Positions 8,564 through 16,750 of a stretch of 64,000 nucleotides of DNA are shown here, in pieces. The stretch comes from JANMDU01 sp031376455 (GTDB lineage Bacteria; Pseudomonadota; Gammaproteobacteria; Burkholderiales; Burkholderiaceae_C). The notes beneath the pieces are model-generated. The model saw only the letters and a list, made by a program, of their open reading frames with translations. It had not been told where the DNA came from and searched no databases. Made by a program: the position numbers and the translations under genes. Within the stretch, counting starts at the first letter, position 1; the number at the start of each line of letters is the position of its first letter. The stretch spans positions 1 to 64,000 of the forward strand of contig JANMDU010000058.1 of assembly GCA_031376455.1 (NCBI GenBank). Reading direction: 5' to 3'.

Positions 8564-9319
8564 ATGGAACTTCAACTCAAAGATAAAACCGCTCTCGTGA
8601 CTGGCGCAAGCGTTGGCATTGGTCGCGCCATAGCTAAATCTTTGGCTCACGAAGGCGTGCAGCTTGCCATTTCCTCGCGCCGCGTGGACAAGCTTGATGA
8701 GCTGGCAGAAGAAATTGTGGCCTCAGGTGGCAAACGGCCACATGTGGTTGCCTCGGATTTATATGAAGACGATGCTTCTAAAAAGCTAGCAGCTAGCGCG
8801 ATATCTGCGCTGGGAAAAGTCGATATTTTGATCAACAATGCCGGTGGATCGCGCAGTTTTAAAGAGCTGCATGTGAGCGAAGAGGCGTGGCAAGAAGCCA
8901 TTACACTTAATTTCCATCGCCCGCGCCAACTGGCTGACGCGCTGATTGATCAAATGATCGCAGGCAACTGGGGGCGCATCATTAACATCACTGGAAAGAG
9001 CGAGCCCGAGCACATCAACGGCGCGTTTTGCGCCAAAGCAGGCATGCACAGCTGGGCCAAAGGCCTCTCGCGCATGGTCGGCAAAAACGGCATCACGGTC
9101 AATTGCATTCCTCCCGGCCGCATCCACAGCGAGCAGATTTATCGCAACTACACGCCTGAATATCGCCAATGGCAAAGCGACAACGAAATTCCTGTGGGGC
9201 GCTATGGTGAGCCAGAAGAGCTGGCGAATTTGGTGACATTTCTCTGCTCGCCATTGGCCGCCTACATCACAGGTGCGGTAATTCCTGTGGATGGCGGCCT
9301 GCGTAAATACCAATTTTAA
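8564..9319 (+). CDS. Short-chain dehydrogenase-like protein lacking the catalytic Tyr
   Basis: Rossmann-fold protein of 251 residues. The cofactor motif TGASVGIG is at 13-20 and NNAGG at 91-95. In ordinary SDRs a YxxxK pair follows; here the segment reads NGAFCAKAG, so the Lys is kept (158) but the residue four before it is Ala154, not Tyr. The C-terminal signature (VNCIPPGRI, ITGAVIPVDGG) is intact. First gene of the operon with the Bug receptor, aldolase and tcuAB. It may be a reductase with altered chemistry or a non-catalytic binding protein. I recognise the fold, not the substrate. Confidence 0.85.
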   Translation: MELQLKDKTALVTGASVGIGRAIAKSLAHEGVQLAISSRRVDKLDELAEEIVASGGKRPHVVASDLYEDDASKKLAASAISALGKVDILINNAGGSRSFKELHVSEEAWQEAITLNFHRPRQLADALIDQMIAGNWGRIINITGKSEPEHINGAFCAKAGMHSWAKGLSRMVGKNGITVNCIPPGRIHSEQIYRNYTPEYRQWQSDNEIPVGRYGEPEELANLVTFLCSPLAAYITGAVIPVDGGLRKYQF

Positions 9320-9371
9320 AAATGCACGCAGAGCTCTACAGTTGAAGGCTTGATATTCTTTGGAGACAATC

Positions 9372-10358
9372 ATGAGCCATTCGATTAATCGCCGTACCGT
9401 GATTTCGGCTTCGCTTGGAGCAGTCGCTGTGATTGCCGCACCTCAAGTCAAAGCACAGGCCTTCCCCAATAAGCCGATACGCATCATCGTGCCCTTTGCG
9501 CCCGGCGGCACTAGCTCGGTGGTGGCGCGCAGCGTGGCTGATGAGCTCACGCGCGCGCTCGGCCAAAGTGTGGTGATTGACAACAAGGGCGGCGGTGGAG
9601 GTGTCGGTGCGATGGCAGAGGCTAAAGCCGCTGCGCCTGATGGATACACACTTATTATTTCGCACATTGGCACGATGGCGGTGAACCCCTTCATGCTAAA
9701 AAATCAGCCCTATGACGTGAACAAGGATTTTGTACCGATTACCTTACTGGCCAAAGTACCCAATGTATTCGTCTTGCATCCTGATGTACCCGCGCAGAAC
9801 TTCAAAGAATTTGTAGATTATGTGAAGAAAAACCCGGGGCGTTTGAACTACGGCAGTGCTGGCAATGCAAGCGCTGGACATCTAGCGATTGAATACCTCA
9901 AAATGGTCAGCGGAATGTTCATCACCCATATTCCCTATCGCGGCACAGGTCCGATGCTGACCGATTTGCTAGCGGGCCGCACGCAGATGAACAGCGCTGG
10001 CACACCCGCCTTGTTGCCGCATATCAAATCAGGCAAACTGCGCCCGATTGCAGTCGGTACGGACAAGCGTATTGCCGCCTTGCCCGATGTGCCGACGGTG
10101 CAAGAGATGGGCTTCAAAGGTTTTGAGACCACGCAGTGGTACGGCATACATGCACCTGCTGGCGTGCCACCCGCCATTTTGCAACGCTTGCAAGAAGAGT
10201 GTGCCAAAGCGATGAAGTCGAAAAACGTGCAAGAGCGCTTCTCCGCCGACAATGCCGAGCCTGGTGGTGGCCCAGCCAGCGAATACGCTGCCTTCATCGC
10301 TTCTGAGCAAAAAATCTGGAAGAACATTGTTGAACGCACTGGCATGAAGCCAGACTGA
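9372..10358 (+). CDS. Tripartite tricarboxylate transporter receptor (Bug family)
   Basis: Periplasmic solute-binding protein of 328 residues. A signal peptide with an RR pair (NRRTVISASLGAVAVIAA, cleavage after KAQA) is followed by the Bug hallmark FPNKPIRIIVPFAPGG and the conserved TIGYGSAG-like segment LNYGSAGNASAGH. The frame extends to a TTG at 9360, but the ATG at 9372 sits six bases after TGGAGA and is preferred. Bug proteins bind carboxylates such as citrate. The TctA/TctB membrane subunits are not in the window, so it must use a distant transporter or act as a sensor. Its place in a tcuAB operon suggests a tricarboxylate ligand. Confidence 0.9.
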   Translation: MSHSINRRTVISASLGAVAVIAAPQVKAQAFPNKPIRIIVPFAPGGTSSVVARSVADELTRALGQSVVIDNKGGGGGVGAMAEAKAAAPDGYTLIISHIGTMAVNPFMLKNQPYDVNKDFVPITLLAKVPNVFVLHPDVPAQNFKEFVDYVKKNPGRLNYGSAGNASAGHLAIEYLKMVSGMFITHIPYRGTGPMLTDLLAGRTQMNSAGTPALLPHIKSGKLRPIAVGTDKRIAALPDVPTVQEMGFKGFETTQWYGIHAPAGVPPAILQRLQEECAKAMKSKNVQERFSADNAEPGGGPASEYAAFIASEQKIWKNIVERTGMKPD

Positions 10359-10367
10359 TGACAGACC

Positions 10368-11180
10368 ATGCTAGCTGCCGATTTATACACAACACCACTG
10401 AAGATTCCCAGCTTGCGCGGGCAATGCCCGCCCCAAGAATGGCAAGCACGGGTTGATCTGGCCGCCTGCTATCGCTTGGTGGCGCTCTATGGCATGGCCG
10501 ATATGATGGCCAACCACATTTCCAGCCATGTGCCGGGCGAGCCAGGTGCTTTTCTCATCAATGCCTACGGCATGCTCTATGAAGAAATCACCGCATCCAG
10601 CCTCATCAAAGTCAATCTTGCAGGTGACATTTTGCGCAAACCCGATTTCGTCTCGCACAATGCTGGGCTGGATTACGGCATCAACCGCGCCGGCTATGTG
10701 ATCCACAGCGCCATTCACGAGGTGCGGCCTGATGTGGGTTGCATCATTCATACGCACAGTTGGGCTTCCATGGCCGTCTCATCGCTGGATTGCGGCCTGC
10801 TGCCCGTCACGCAAACTGCCATGCGCTTTCTCAAAATCGGCTATCACGAGTACAAAGGCGTGGTGCTCGCTGATGCGGAAAAAGCCTCTCTGGTTGCCGA
10901 TCTTGGCCAAGGCGAGGCACTCATCTTGCGCAACCACGGCGCAATTGTGGTGGGCCGCACAGTAGGCGAAGCCTTCAATTGGTTGCACCGGCTTGAGCTC
11001 GCTTGCCAATCGCAAATCGCCGCCATGAGCTGCAACAGCCCATTCCGCAAAGTGCCGCAAGATGTGCTCGAAGCCACCTGGAACAATTACCAGCCCGGCA
11101 CGCGCCGCCCCTACGGCCTGATGGAATGGCCTGCTCTGCTGCGTAAGTTGGATCGTTTGGATGAGAGTTATCGGGATTAA
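10368..11180 (+). CDS. Class II aldolase/adducin-family protein
   Basis: Cytoplasmic zinc-dependent lyase fold, 270 residues. The metal-binding histidines are visible in CIIHTHSWASMAVS (near residues 122-126) and ILRNHGAIVVG (near 188), and the NHISSHVPG segment near 45 matches the family. Relatives cleave phosphorylated sugars (L-fuculose or L-ribulose phosphate) or are decarboxylase-like; the substrate here is unknown. It starts 9 bases after the Bug receptor and ends 3 bases before tcuA, so it belongs to the same transcript and probably acts on an organic acid intermediate. Confidence 0.88.
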   Translation: MLAADLYTTPLKIPSLRGQCPPQEWQARVDLAACYRLVALYGMADMMANHISSHVPGEPGAFLINAYGMLYEEITASSLIKVNLAGDILRKPDFVSHNAGLDYGINRAGYVIHSAIHEVRPDVGCIIHTHSWASMAVSSLDCGLLPVTQTAMRFLKIGYHEYKGVVLADAEKASLVADLGQGEALILRNHGAIVVGRTVGEAFNWLHRLELACQSQIAAMSCNSPFRKVPQDVLEATWNNYQPGTRRPYGLMEWPALLRKLDRLDESYRD

Positions 11181-11183
11181 ATC

Positions 11184-12605
11184 GTGACAGATGTTTTGGT
11201 GATTGGCGGTGGCAACGCAGCTCTCTGCGCTACGCTCATGGCACGCGAAACGGGCGCTTCGGTGATGCTACTTGAAGCCTCGCCGCGCGAATGGCGTGGC
11301 GGAAATTCCATGCATACGCGCAATCTGCGTTGCATGCATGATGCGCCGCAGGATGTGTTGACCGAGGCCTACTCGGAAGAAGAGTTTTGGCAAGATTTGC
11401 TCAAAGTCACGGGCGGGCAGACGACGGAGCATATGGCGCGGCGAGCGATTCGGGCGAGCAGCACTTGCCGCGATTGGATGCGCAAGCACGGTGTGCGCTT
11501 CCAACCCTCGCTTTCTGGCACGCTGCATCTCTCGCGTACCAATGCGTTTTTCATGGGCGGTGGCAAGGCGCTGGTAAATGCGTATTATTTGAGCGCAGAA
11601 AAGCTGGGGGTGCAGATTCGGTACGACGCGCCGGTGGTGCGTGTAGAAATGCACCCTTGGACAAGCTCAGGGCGAACGGAGTTTGCAGCAGTGCATTTGA
11701 AGAGTGGCGAGCGGATTGAGGCGAAGAGCTGCGTGCTGGCCTGCGGTGGGTTTGAATCGAATCGCGACTGGCTGCGCGAGGCTTGGGGGCAAAACGCGCT
11801 GGGTGAATGGCCAACAGACAATTTTGCCATTCGAGGCACACGCTTCAATATGGGCGTTGTGCTCAAAGATTTGATGGATCAAGGCGCAGATTTGATTGGC
11901 GACCCCACGCAGGCGCATATGGTAGCGATTGATGCGCGTGCGCCGCTGTATGACGGCGGCATTTGCACGCGCGTGGATTGCGTGAGCTTAGGCATCATGG
12001 TCAACCGCGATGCGCAGCGCTTTTACGATGAAGGCGAAGATTTTTGGCCTAAGCGTTATGCGATTTGGGGGCGACTGGTGGCGCAGCAGCCTGCGCAGAT
12101 TGGGCATTGCATCATCGACGCGAAAGCAGTTGGCCGCTTTATGCCGCCCGTATTCAAAGGCGCGAAGGCCGATACCTTGGAAGACTTGGCTAAGCAGCTT
12201 GGCTTGAATGAGGCGGCTTTTTTAAAAACCATCCACGAGTACAACGCAGCATGCAAGATAGGCAAGTTCGACCATTCCGTGCTCGACGATTGCCACACCG
12301 AAGGCATCACGCCTGCGAAGACGCATTGGGCGCTGCCCATCGACACCGCACCGTTTTATGGCTACACCTTAAAGCCCGGCGTGACCTTTACCTATCTGGG
12401 TTTGAAAGTCGATGAAAACACCGCCGTTCGATTCAACGGCGTGGAATCGCCCAACCTCTTTGCCGCTGGCGAGATCATGGCAGGCAACGTATTGGGCAAG
12501 GGCTACACAGCCGGTGTGGGCATGACGATTGGAACAGCTTTTGGGCGAATAGCCGGCACAGAATCTGCACGGAGTGCTATGACATTAAGAGTAAATGCAG
12601 CATGA
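11184..12605 (+). CDS. tcuA: FAD-dependent tricarballylate dehydrogenase TcuA
   Basis: Oxidises tricarballylate to cis-aconitate in Salmonella, passing electrons to TcuB. 473 residues with GTG start three bases after the aldolase stop. N-terminal dinucleotide fold VLVIGGGNAALCATLMA, the NSMHTRNLR segment near 37-45, and a fumarate-reductase-like C-terminus with AGEIMAGNVLGKGYTAGVGM. The last codons overlap tcuB as ATGA. The final eight residues run past the conserved end (GRIAGTESAR) and the underlying DNA weakly resembles the R repeat. The operon context supports the TcuA assignment over other fumarate-reductase flavoproteins. Confidence 0.87.
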   Translation: MTDVLVIGGGNAALCATLMARETGASVMLLEASPREWRGGNSMHTRNLRCMHDAPQDVLTEAYSEEEFWQDLLKVTGGQTTEHMARRAIRASSTCRDWMRKHGVRFQPSLSGTLHLSRTNAFFMGGGKALVNAYYLSAEKLGVQIRYDAPVVRVEMHPWTSSGRTEFAAVHLKSGERIEAKSCVLACGGFESNRDWLREAWGQNALGEWPTDNFAIRGTRFNMGVVLKDLMDQGADLIGDPTQAHMVAIDARAPLYDGGICTRVDCVSLGIMVNRDAQRFYDEGEDFWPKRYAIWGRLVAQQPAQIGHCIIDAKAVGRFMPPVFKGAKADTLEDLAKQLGLNEAAFLKTIHEYNAACKIGKFDHSVLDDCHTEGITPAKTHWALPIDTAPFYGYTLKPGVTFTYLGLKVDENTAVRFNGVESPNLFAAGEIMAGNVLGKGYTAGVGMTIGTAFGRIAGTESARSAMTLRVNAA

Positions 12606-13789
12606 GTACGGCAACGCTGAATCAACTGATCCAAGATGCTGCGCAAATCGCGGGCACGCCCGAGCATGAAGTGGCGCGGCAGATGCAAATTTGCAATGCT
12701 TGCCGCTATTGCGAAGGCTTTTGCGCCGTCTTCCCCGCGATGACGCGCAGGCTCGATTTCACGCAGCATGATGTGCATTACCTTGCTAACCTTTGCCACA
12801 ACTGCGGGGCTTGCTTGCATGCTTGCCAGTATGCGCCGCCGCATGAGTTTGCGGTGAACGTGCCGCAAGCTATGGCCAAGGTGCGCGTTAAAACGTACCA
12901 AGACTATGCGTGGCCACAAGCTTTCGCTGGAGCGTACAACCGAAACGGACTCGTGGTCAGTCTGGCACTCGCATCGGGGCTTGCATTGTTTTTTATTCTG
13001 GCTGTGGCGCTCAATAAGAGCCTGTGGCATGCGCCGCTAGCTGGAAATTTTTATGCAATATTTCCGCACAACTTGATGGCGATAGTTTTCGGTTCTGTCT
13101 TTGGTTTTTCGCTGCTTGCACTCGCGGTAGGCATATGGCGCTTCTGGAAAGAGCAGAATTTTAAGCAAAATGAGCCACTAGCCGGCATAAAACGAGCGCA
13201 AAGTGCTATCAAAAAAGAAGCGCTGATAGAAACGACTCAGGCCGCGCTGAGCCTCAAGTATTTAGATGGTGGCCACGGCGAAGGTTGTCACAACGAAGAC
13301 GAAAGCTGGACGAAGCTGCGCCGCACCTTCCACCACTTCACTTTCTACGGCTTCATGCTCTGCTTCGCGGCCACCAGCGTAGCCACGATTTATCACTACG
13401 CCTTCAACTGGATTGCGCCGTACGGCTATGCGAGCCTCCCCAAATTTTTCGGCATCACAGGTGGCATCATGCTGCTGATTGGCCCCGTAGGCCTTTTCTG
13501 GCTCAAAACCCGCCGTCACCCGATGCACGGCGATGCACAGCAAAACCCAATGGACTACGGCTTTATCGCCTTGCTCTTCGCGGTCAGCTTCACCGGCCTA
13601 GCCCTCATGCTTGCGCGCCACACGCCAGCGTTGGCGCTGCTGCTGTGCATTCATCTGGGCTGCGTGATGGCGCTCTTTCTGACAATGCCCTATGGCAAGA
13701 TGGCGCATGGCTTTTACCGCTGCGCTGCGCTGCTGAAATTTGCAATAGAAAAGCGCATGCCGAGCAATTTGAAGCTGTCAGCTGATTGA
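12602..13789 (+). CDS. tcuB: TcuB, iron-sulfur/heme membrane electron acceptor, with in-frame R repeat
   Basis: Reoxidises the FAD of TcuA and feeds electrons to the membrane. 395 residues, slightly longer than Salmonella TcuB (about 380). Two cysteine clusters near the N-terminus (CNACRYCEGFC and CHNCGACLHAC) for 4Fe-4S centres, then several membrane segments with histidines. Between the second membrane segment and the conserved LKYLDGGHGEGC block lies the stretch FKQNEPLAGIKRAQSAI, which is encoded by a copy of the dispersed R repeat (13160-13228). This loop is variable in relatives, so the insertion is probably tolerated. Confidence 0.88.
   Translation: MSTATLNQLIQDAAQIAGTPEHEVARQMQICNACRYCEGFCAVFPAMTRRLDFTQHDVHYLANLCHNCGACLHACQYAPPHEFAVNVPQAMAKVRVKTYQDYAWPQAFAGAYNRNGLVVSLALASGLALFFILAVALNKSLWHAPLAGNFYAIFPHNLMAIVFGSVFGFSLLALAVGIWRFWKEQNFKQNEPLAGIKRAQSAIKKEALIETTQAALSLKYLDGGHGEGCHNEDESWTKLRRTFHHFTFYGFMLCFAATSVATIYHYAFNWIAPYGYASLPKFFGITGGIMLLIGPVGLFWLKTRRHPMHGDAQQNPMDYGFIALLFAVSFTGLALMLARHTPALALLLCIHLGCVMALFLTMPYGKMAHGFYRCAALLKFAIEKRMPSNLKLSAD
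13160..13228 (+). repeat. R repeat copy 1, in frame inside tcuB
   Basis: Plus-orientation copy: TTTAAGCAAAA, GAGCC, CTAGCCGGCAT, GCGCAAAGTGCTATC, then a diverged terminal hairpin ending GATAG. The gene reads it as FKQNEPLAGIKRAQSAI, the same frame used by copy 13. Confidence 0.8.
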
Positions 13790-13798
13790 CTGGTTTGC

Positions 13799-14794
13799 AT
13801 GACGCTAGACCAGCCACGAGACCAGCCCATTCGCCTGCTCGTCTCAGCCGTGGCGCGGGCGCAGATCGAGGCAAATGTAGCCAGCGTGATGAGTCATCGC
13901 GCCTACCAATTTGTTTTGCCCAGTCAGGTGCATGACTCTTCTGGCGGTTGCGATATTGCGTTTGTTTCACGCGATGTGACGAGCACATCGACCAAACACG
14001 ATGTTCTGCCGGCCACGCAGGCGTTTTACGACGCGATGCTCTCCTCGCCGAAACTGCGCTGGGTGCATGTGCATTCGGCGGGTATTGATCGGCCCATTTA
14101 CACCCTCCTGCAATCACGCGGCGTGCAGGTCACACCTTCAACGGGCGCCAATGCAGCCGTCGTCGCTCAGGCTGCACTTGCAGGCTTGTTGGCGCTATCG
14201 CGACGCTTGCCATTGACGATGCAGGCGCAGGCCCATCAGCATTGGATGCCTTTGCATGGCCACCTCATGCCTCGCGATCTCGCCGGCCAGCATATGACGC
14301 TTGTGGGCTGGGGCCCCATCGGGCAAACGCTGGCCAAGTATGCGCAGATGCTGGGTCTGCATGTGAGCGTTGTTCGGCACAGCGGTGCGCCGATTGAGGG
14401 CATGCAGAGCACCATCGGCTACAAAGACTTGTCTCAGGCCCTTCCCCGCACCGATTGGCTGGTATTAGCCTGCCCATTGAGCGATCAAACACGCGGTTTG
14501 ATCGGTGCACCACAACTGGCCGCCTTGCCAGCGGGTGCGCAGGTGATCAACGTATCTCGCGGCGAAGTGATCGACGAGCAAGCGCTGATTGCCAGCCTGC
14601 AATCGGGCCATGTGACCGGCGCTTATCTGGACGTGTTTGCCCATGAACCCTTGCCCGCCGCATCGCCTCTGTGGACACTCCCCAACGTCATTGCCACGCC
14701 GCATTGCGCTGGCTTTTCGGATGGCAATGCCAAGCGTGTTGCGCAGATCTTCATAGATCATTTACGAACCGCCCTAAAGTCTGAATGGGTCTGA
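13799..14794 (+). CDS. D-2-hydroxyacid dehydrogenase
   Basis: NAD-dependent oxidoreductase interconverting a 2-hydroxy acid and a 2-oxo acid, 331 residues. The nucleotide fold motif is VGWGPIGQTLAKYA near residue 165, and the catalytic set is visible as Arg in INVSRGEVIDE, Glu in VFAHEPLP and His in IATPHCAG. It starts 9 bases after tcuB and closes the operon. The substrate cannot be read from the sequence; glyoxylate, hydroxypyruvate or a dicarboxylic 2-oxo acid are possible. Confidence 0.9.
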   Translation: MTLDQPRDQPIRLLVSAVARAQIEANVASVMSHRAYQFVLPSQVHDSSGGCDIAFVSRDVTSTSTKHDVLPATQAFYDAMLSSPKLRWVHVHSAGIDRPIYTLLQSRGVQVTPSTGANAAVVAQAALAGLLALSRRLPLTMQAQAHQHWMPLHGHLMPRDLAGQHMTLVGWGPIGQTLAKYAQMLGLHVSVVRHSGAPIEGMQSTIGYKDLSQALPRTDWLVLACPLSDQTRGLIGAPQLAALPAGAQVINVSRGEVIDEQALIASLQSGHVTGAYLDVFAHEPLPAASPLWTLPNVIATPHCAGFSDGNAKRVAQIFIDHLRTALKSEWV

Positions 14795-14851
14795 ACAGGT
14801 CTGAATTAGGCCGACTCGCGTGATTCCGCAGCATCGGGTTACCATTACGGC

Positions 14852-15244
14852 ATGTCTCGCCCCCAATTTACCGTTTCTGTCCGCCCGCAATACCTGCCCG
14901 AGCAATCCGCACCCAGCATGGGTGTGTTTGGCTTTGCCTATACCGTGAAGATCACGAATACGGGCGACATCACGGCGCAACTCCTCTCGCGCAGCTGGAA
15001 CATCAACGATGCCAACGGCATGACGGAAAAAGTCAAAGGCCCGGGCGTGGTGGGGGAGCAGCCGACGCTTGCTCCCGGAGAGAGCTTTGAATACACCAGC
15101 GGCTCTCGCCTGCGCACGCCCACGGGCACGATGCATGGGCAATACCAATGCATGGCTGACGATGGCACGGCATTTAACGCTGACATTCCAATGTTTGTTT
15201 TGGATGCACTCAGCCATTTGGGTGGCCGGCCAACGCTTCATTGA
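14852..15244 (+). CDS. apaG: ApaG protein
   Basis: Small fibronectin-type-III-like protein of 130 residues, linked by genetics to Co2+/Mg2+ resistance and diadenosine tetraphosphate levels in enterobacteria. Family blocks are present: AYTVKITNTG, LLSRSWNI, EKVKGPGVVGEQPTLAPGE split around residue 60-75, SGSRLRTPTGTMHGQYQ. Start ATG at 14852 gives the standard N-terminus. It lies 57 bases after the dehydrogenase and 21 before thiL, so it may be cotranscribed with thiL. Confidence 0.95.
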   Translation: MSRPQFTVSVRPQYLPEQSAPSMGVFGFAYTVKITNTGDITAQLLSRSWNINDANGMTEKVKGPGVVGEQPTLAPGESFEYTSGSRLRTPTGTMHGQYQCMADDGTAFNADIPMFVLDALSHLGGRPTLH

Positions 15245-15265
15245 GGCGAAAGGTGCAGCATATTT

Positions 15266-16249
15266 ATGGGTGAGTTCGATCTCATTGAGCGTTATTTCAA
15301 GCGCGCGATCAAACCATCAGCCCATGTGGATTTAGGTATTGGTGACGATTGCGCCTTGCTCGCACCAGCAGCGGGCTTGCAACTGGCGATTAGCTCTGAC
15401 ATGTTGGTAGAAGGGCGGCATTTCCTCTCGACGGTGAGCCCTGAAGCTTTGGGGCACAAGGCGCTGGCTGTGAATTTGAGTGATTTGGCGGCTTGCGGTG
15501 CAAAGCCCGTAGCATTTACGTTGGCACTGGCCTTGCCGTACGTGGATGAAACGTGGCTGGCAGGTTTCTCGAAAGGTCTTTTCGCACTGGCCGACGCGCA
15601 CGACTGCGCCTTGATCGGCGGCGACACCACGGCCGGACCGCTGAATATTTGCATCACCGTTTTCGGCCACATCCCCGTTGGCCAAGCCCTGCTAAGAAGC
15701 GGCGCGCAAACAGGCGATGACATTTACGTGAGCGGCCTGCCCGGCCAAGCGCGGCTTGCACTTGAAGCGTTTCGCGGCAACATCACCTTGCATGAAAAAG
15801 ATTTTGAACTCACCCGCTCATGCATGGAGCGCCCCACGCCACGCGTGGCGCTCGCTTTGGCACTCAGAACGATAGCCAACAGCGCCATTGATGTGAGTGA
15901 CGGGCTACTTGGTGATTTGGGGCATATCTTGAAGGCCAGCAGCTTAGGGGCCGAAATTTCGTTAATCGCTATTGATTCAATAGCACTCTGCGCAGATTAC
16001 TTGCCGGCAAACAGCCTTTTTTGTTCAAAATACTTAAGAGAAGTGATCCTTGCAGGCGGTGACGACTACGAGCTCGTCTTCACTGCCGCGCCAACGCAGC
16101 GCGAGGCTGTGCGAATTGCGGCCAGCTCGTCACAAACGCGCATCACGCGCATTGGCACGGTGCAAGCCGAGCATGGCATCAGATTGCGTGAGGCAAATGG
16201 CGACATTGCTGCCAACCATTTCACCTCTTTCGATCATTTCAAAAGCTGA
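15266..16249 (+). CDS. thiL: Thiamine-monophosphate kinase ThiL with in-frame R repeat
   Basis: Phosphorylates thiamine monophosphate to the diphosphate, the last step of cofactor synthesis. 327 residues. Conserved blocks: GEFDLIERYF at the start, GIGDDCALL near 28, IGGDTTAGPLNI near 118, IDVSDGLLGDLGHIL near 210, and AGGDDYELVFTA near 265. Between the last two blocks the protein carries SIALCADYLPANSLFCSKY, encoded by an inverted copy of the R repeat. This segment is about six residues longer than in E. coli ThiL, so the repeat partly replaces the normal helix. The active-site aspartates are all kept, so the enzyme should work. Confidence 0.93.
   Translation: MGEFDLIERYFKRAIKPSAHVDLGIGDDCALLAPAAGLQLAISSDMLVEGRHFLSTVSPEALGHKALAVNLSDLAACGAKPVAFTLALALPYVDETWLAGFSKGLFALADAHDCALIGGDTTAGPLNICITVFGHIPVGQALLRSGAQTGDDIYVSGLPGQARLALEAFRGNITLHEKDFELTRSCMERPTPRVALALALRTIANSAIDVSDGLLGDLGHILKASSLGAEISLIAIDSIALCADYLPANSLFCSKYLREVILAGGDDYELVFTAAPTQREAVRIAASSSQTRITRIGTVQAEHGIRLREANGDIAANHFTSFDHFKS
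15967..16036 (-). repeat. R repeat copy 2, in frame inside thiL (inverted)
   Basis: Reading the minus strand: TTAAG, ACAAAAAAGGC, TTTGCCGGC, CTGCGCAGAGTGCTATT, terminal hairpin ending AATAGCG. On the gene strand it encodes SIALCADYLPANSLFC, sharing IALCA...PA with copy 3. Confidence 0.85.
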
Positions 16250-16276
16250 TCTGGCTAATCCCATCAAAGCTCAGCG

Positions 16277-16708
16277 TCAAGGCTTAGGCAATGCTCTTGG
16301 CTTGCCTTCCATATCAATGGCCACATAGGTCAGATTTGCATCGGTGACCTTGACGATCTCATCGGCTTGCCGCAGCCGTTGTGCATACACCTCCACATGC
16401 ACCGTGACTGACGTGTTGCCCACGCGCACAACTTCGGCATAGAAGCTCAGCAAATCGCCCACCTTGACCGGTTGCTTAAACAAAAATTCATTCACCGCCA
16501 CGGTTGCAATGCGCCCTTTGGCAAGGCGCGCGGGGATCACCGAGCCCGCCAAATCGACCTGCGCCATCACCCAGCCGCCAAAAATGTCGCCATTGGCATT
16601 GCTGTCGCCGGGCATAGAAATCACCTTGAGTACCAACTCCTTATCGCTAGGTAAGCCGTGTGTTTTTACGGTGGGCATGATGGAGTTGGTGCTTGGAATA
16701 GAAGACAT
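16277..16708 (-). CDS. YciA-like acyl-CoA thioesterase
   Basis: Hotdog-fold thioesterase of about 143 residues that hydrolyses acyl-CoA esters in the cytoplasm. The family core is LVLKVISMPGDSNANGDIFGG (split at 20) followed by WVMAQVDLAG, with the Asn/Asp of NANGDIFGGW as the presumed active site, and the helix-capping VNEFLFKQPVKVGD later. The frame is open to 16714; the ATG at 16708 or the later ATG after NSI are equally possible starts. Divergent from the ABC exporter, 42 bases apart. Confidence 0.85.
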   Translation of the reverse strand: MSSIPSTNSIMPTVKTHGLPSDKELVLKVISMPGDSNANGDIFGGWVMAQVDLAGSVIPARLAKGRIATVAVNEFLFKQPVKVGDLLSFYAEVVRVGNTSVTVHVEVYAQRLRQADEIVKVTDANLTYVAIDMEGKPRALPKP

Positions 16709-16750
16709 AGGCACAATCTGAGGTTAGAAACAAATAAAGATCATAGCCCG

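Noticed and set aside
8775..8815. Repeat-like AAAAAGCTAGCAGCTAGC in the SDR gene
   Set aside because: The protein segment ASKKLAASAISALGKVDILI aligns without a gap to ordinary SDRs, so nothing was inserted.
12548..12592. R-like DNA at the 3' end of tcuA (ATAGCCGGC, CTGCACGGAGTGCTATG)
   Set aside because: Most of it codes the conserved GRIAGTESAR end of TcuA. Only the last eight residues are extra, so it is not counted as a copy.
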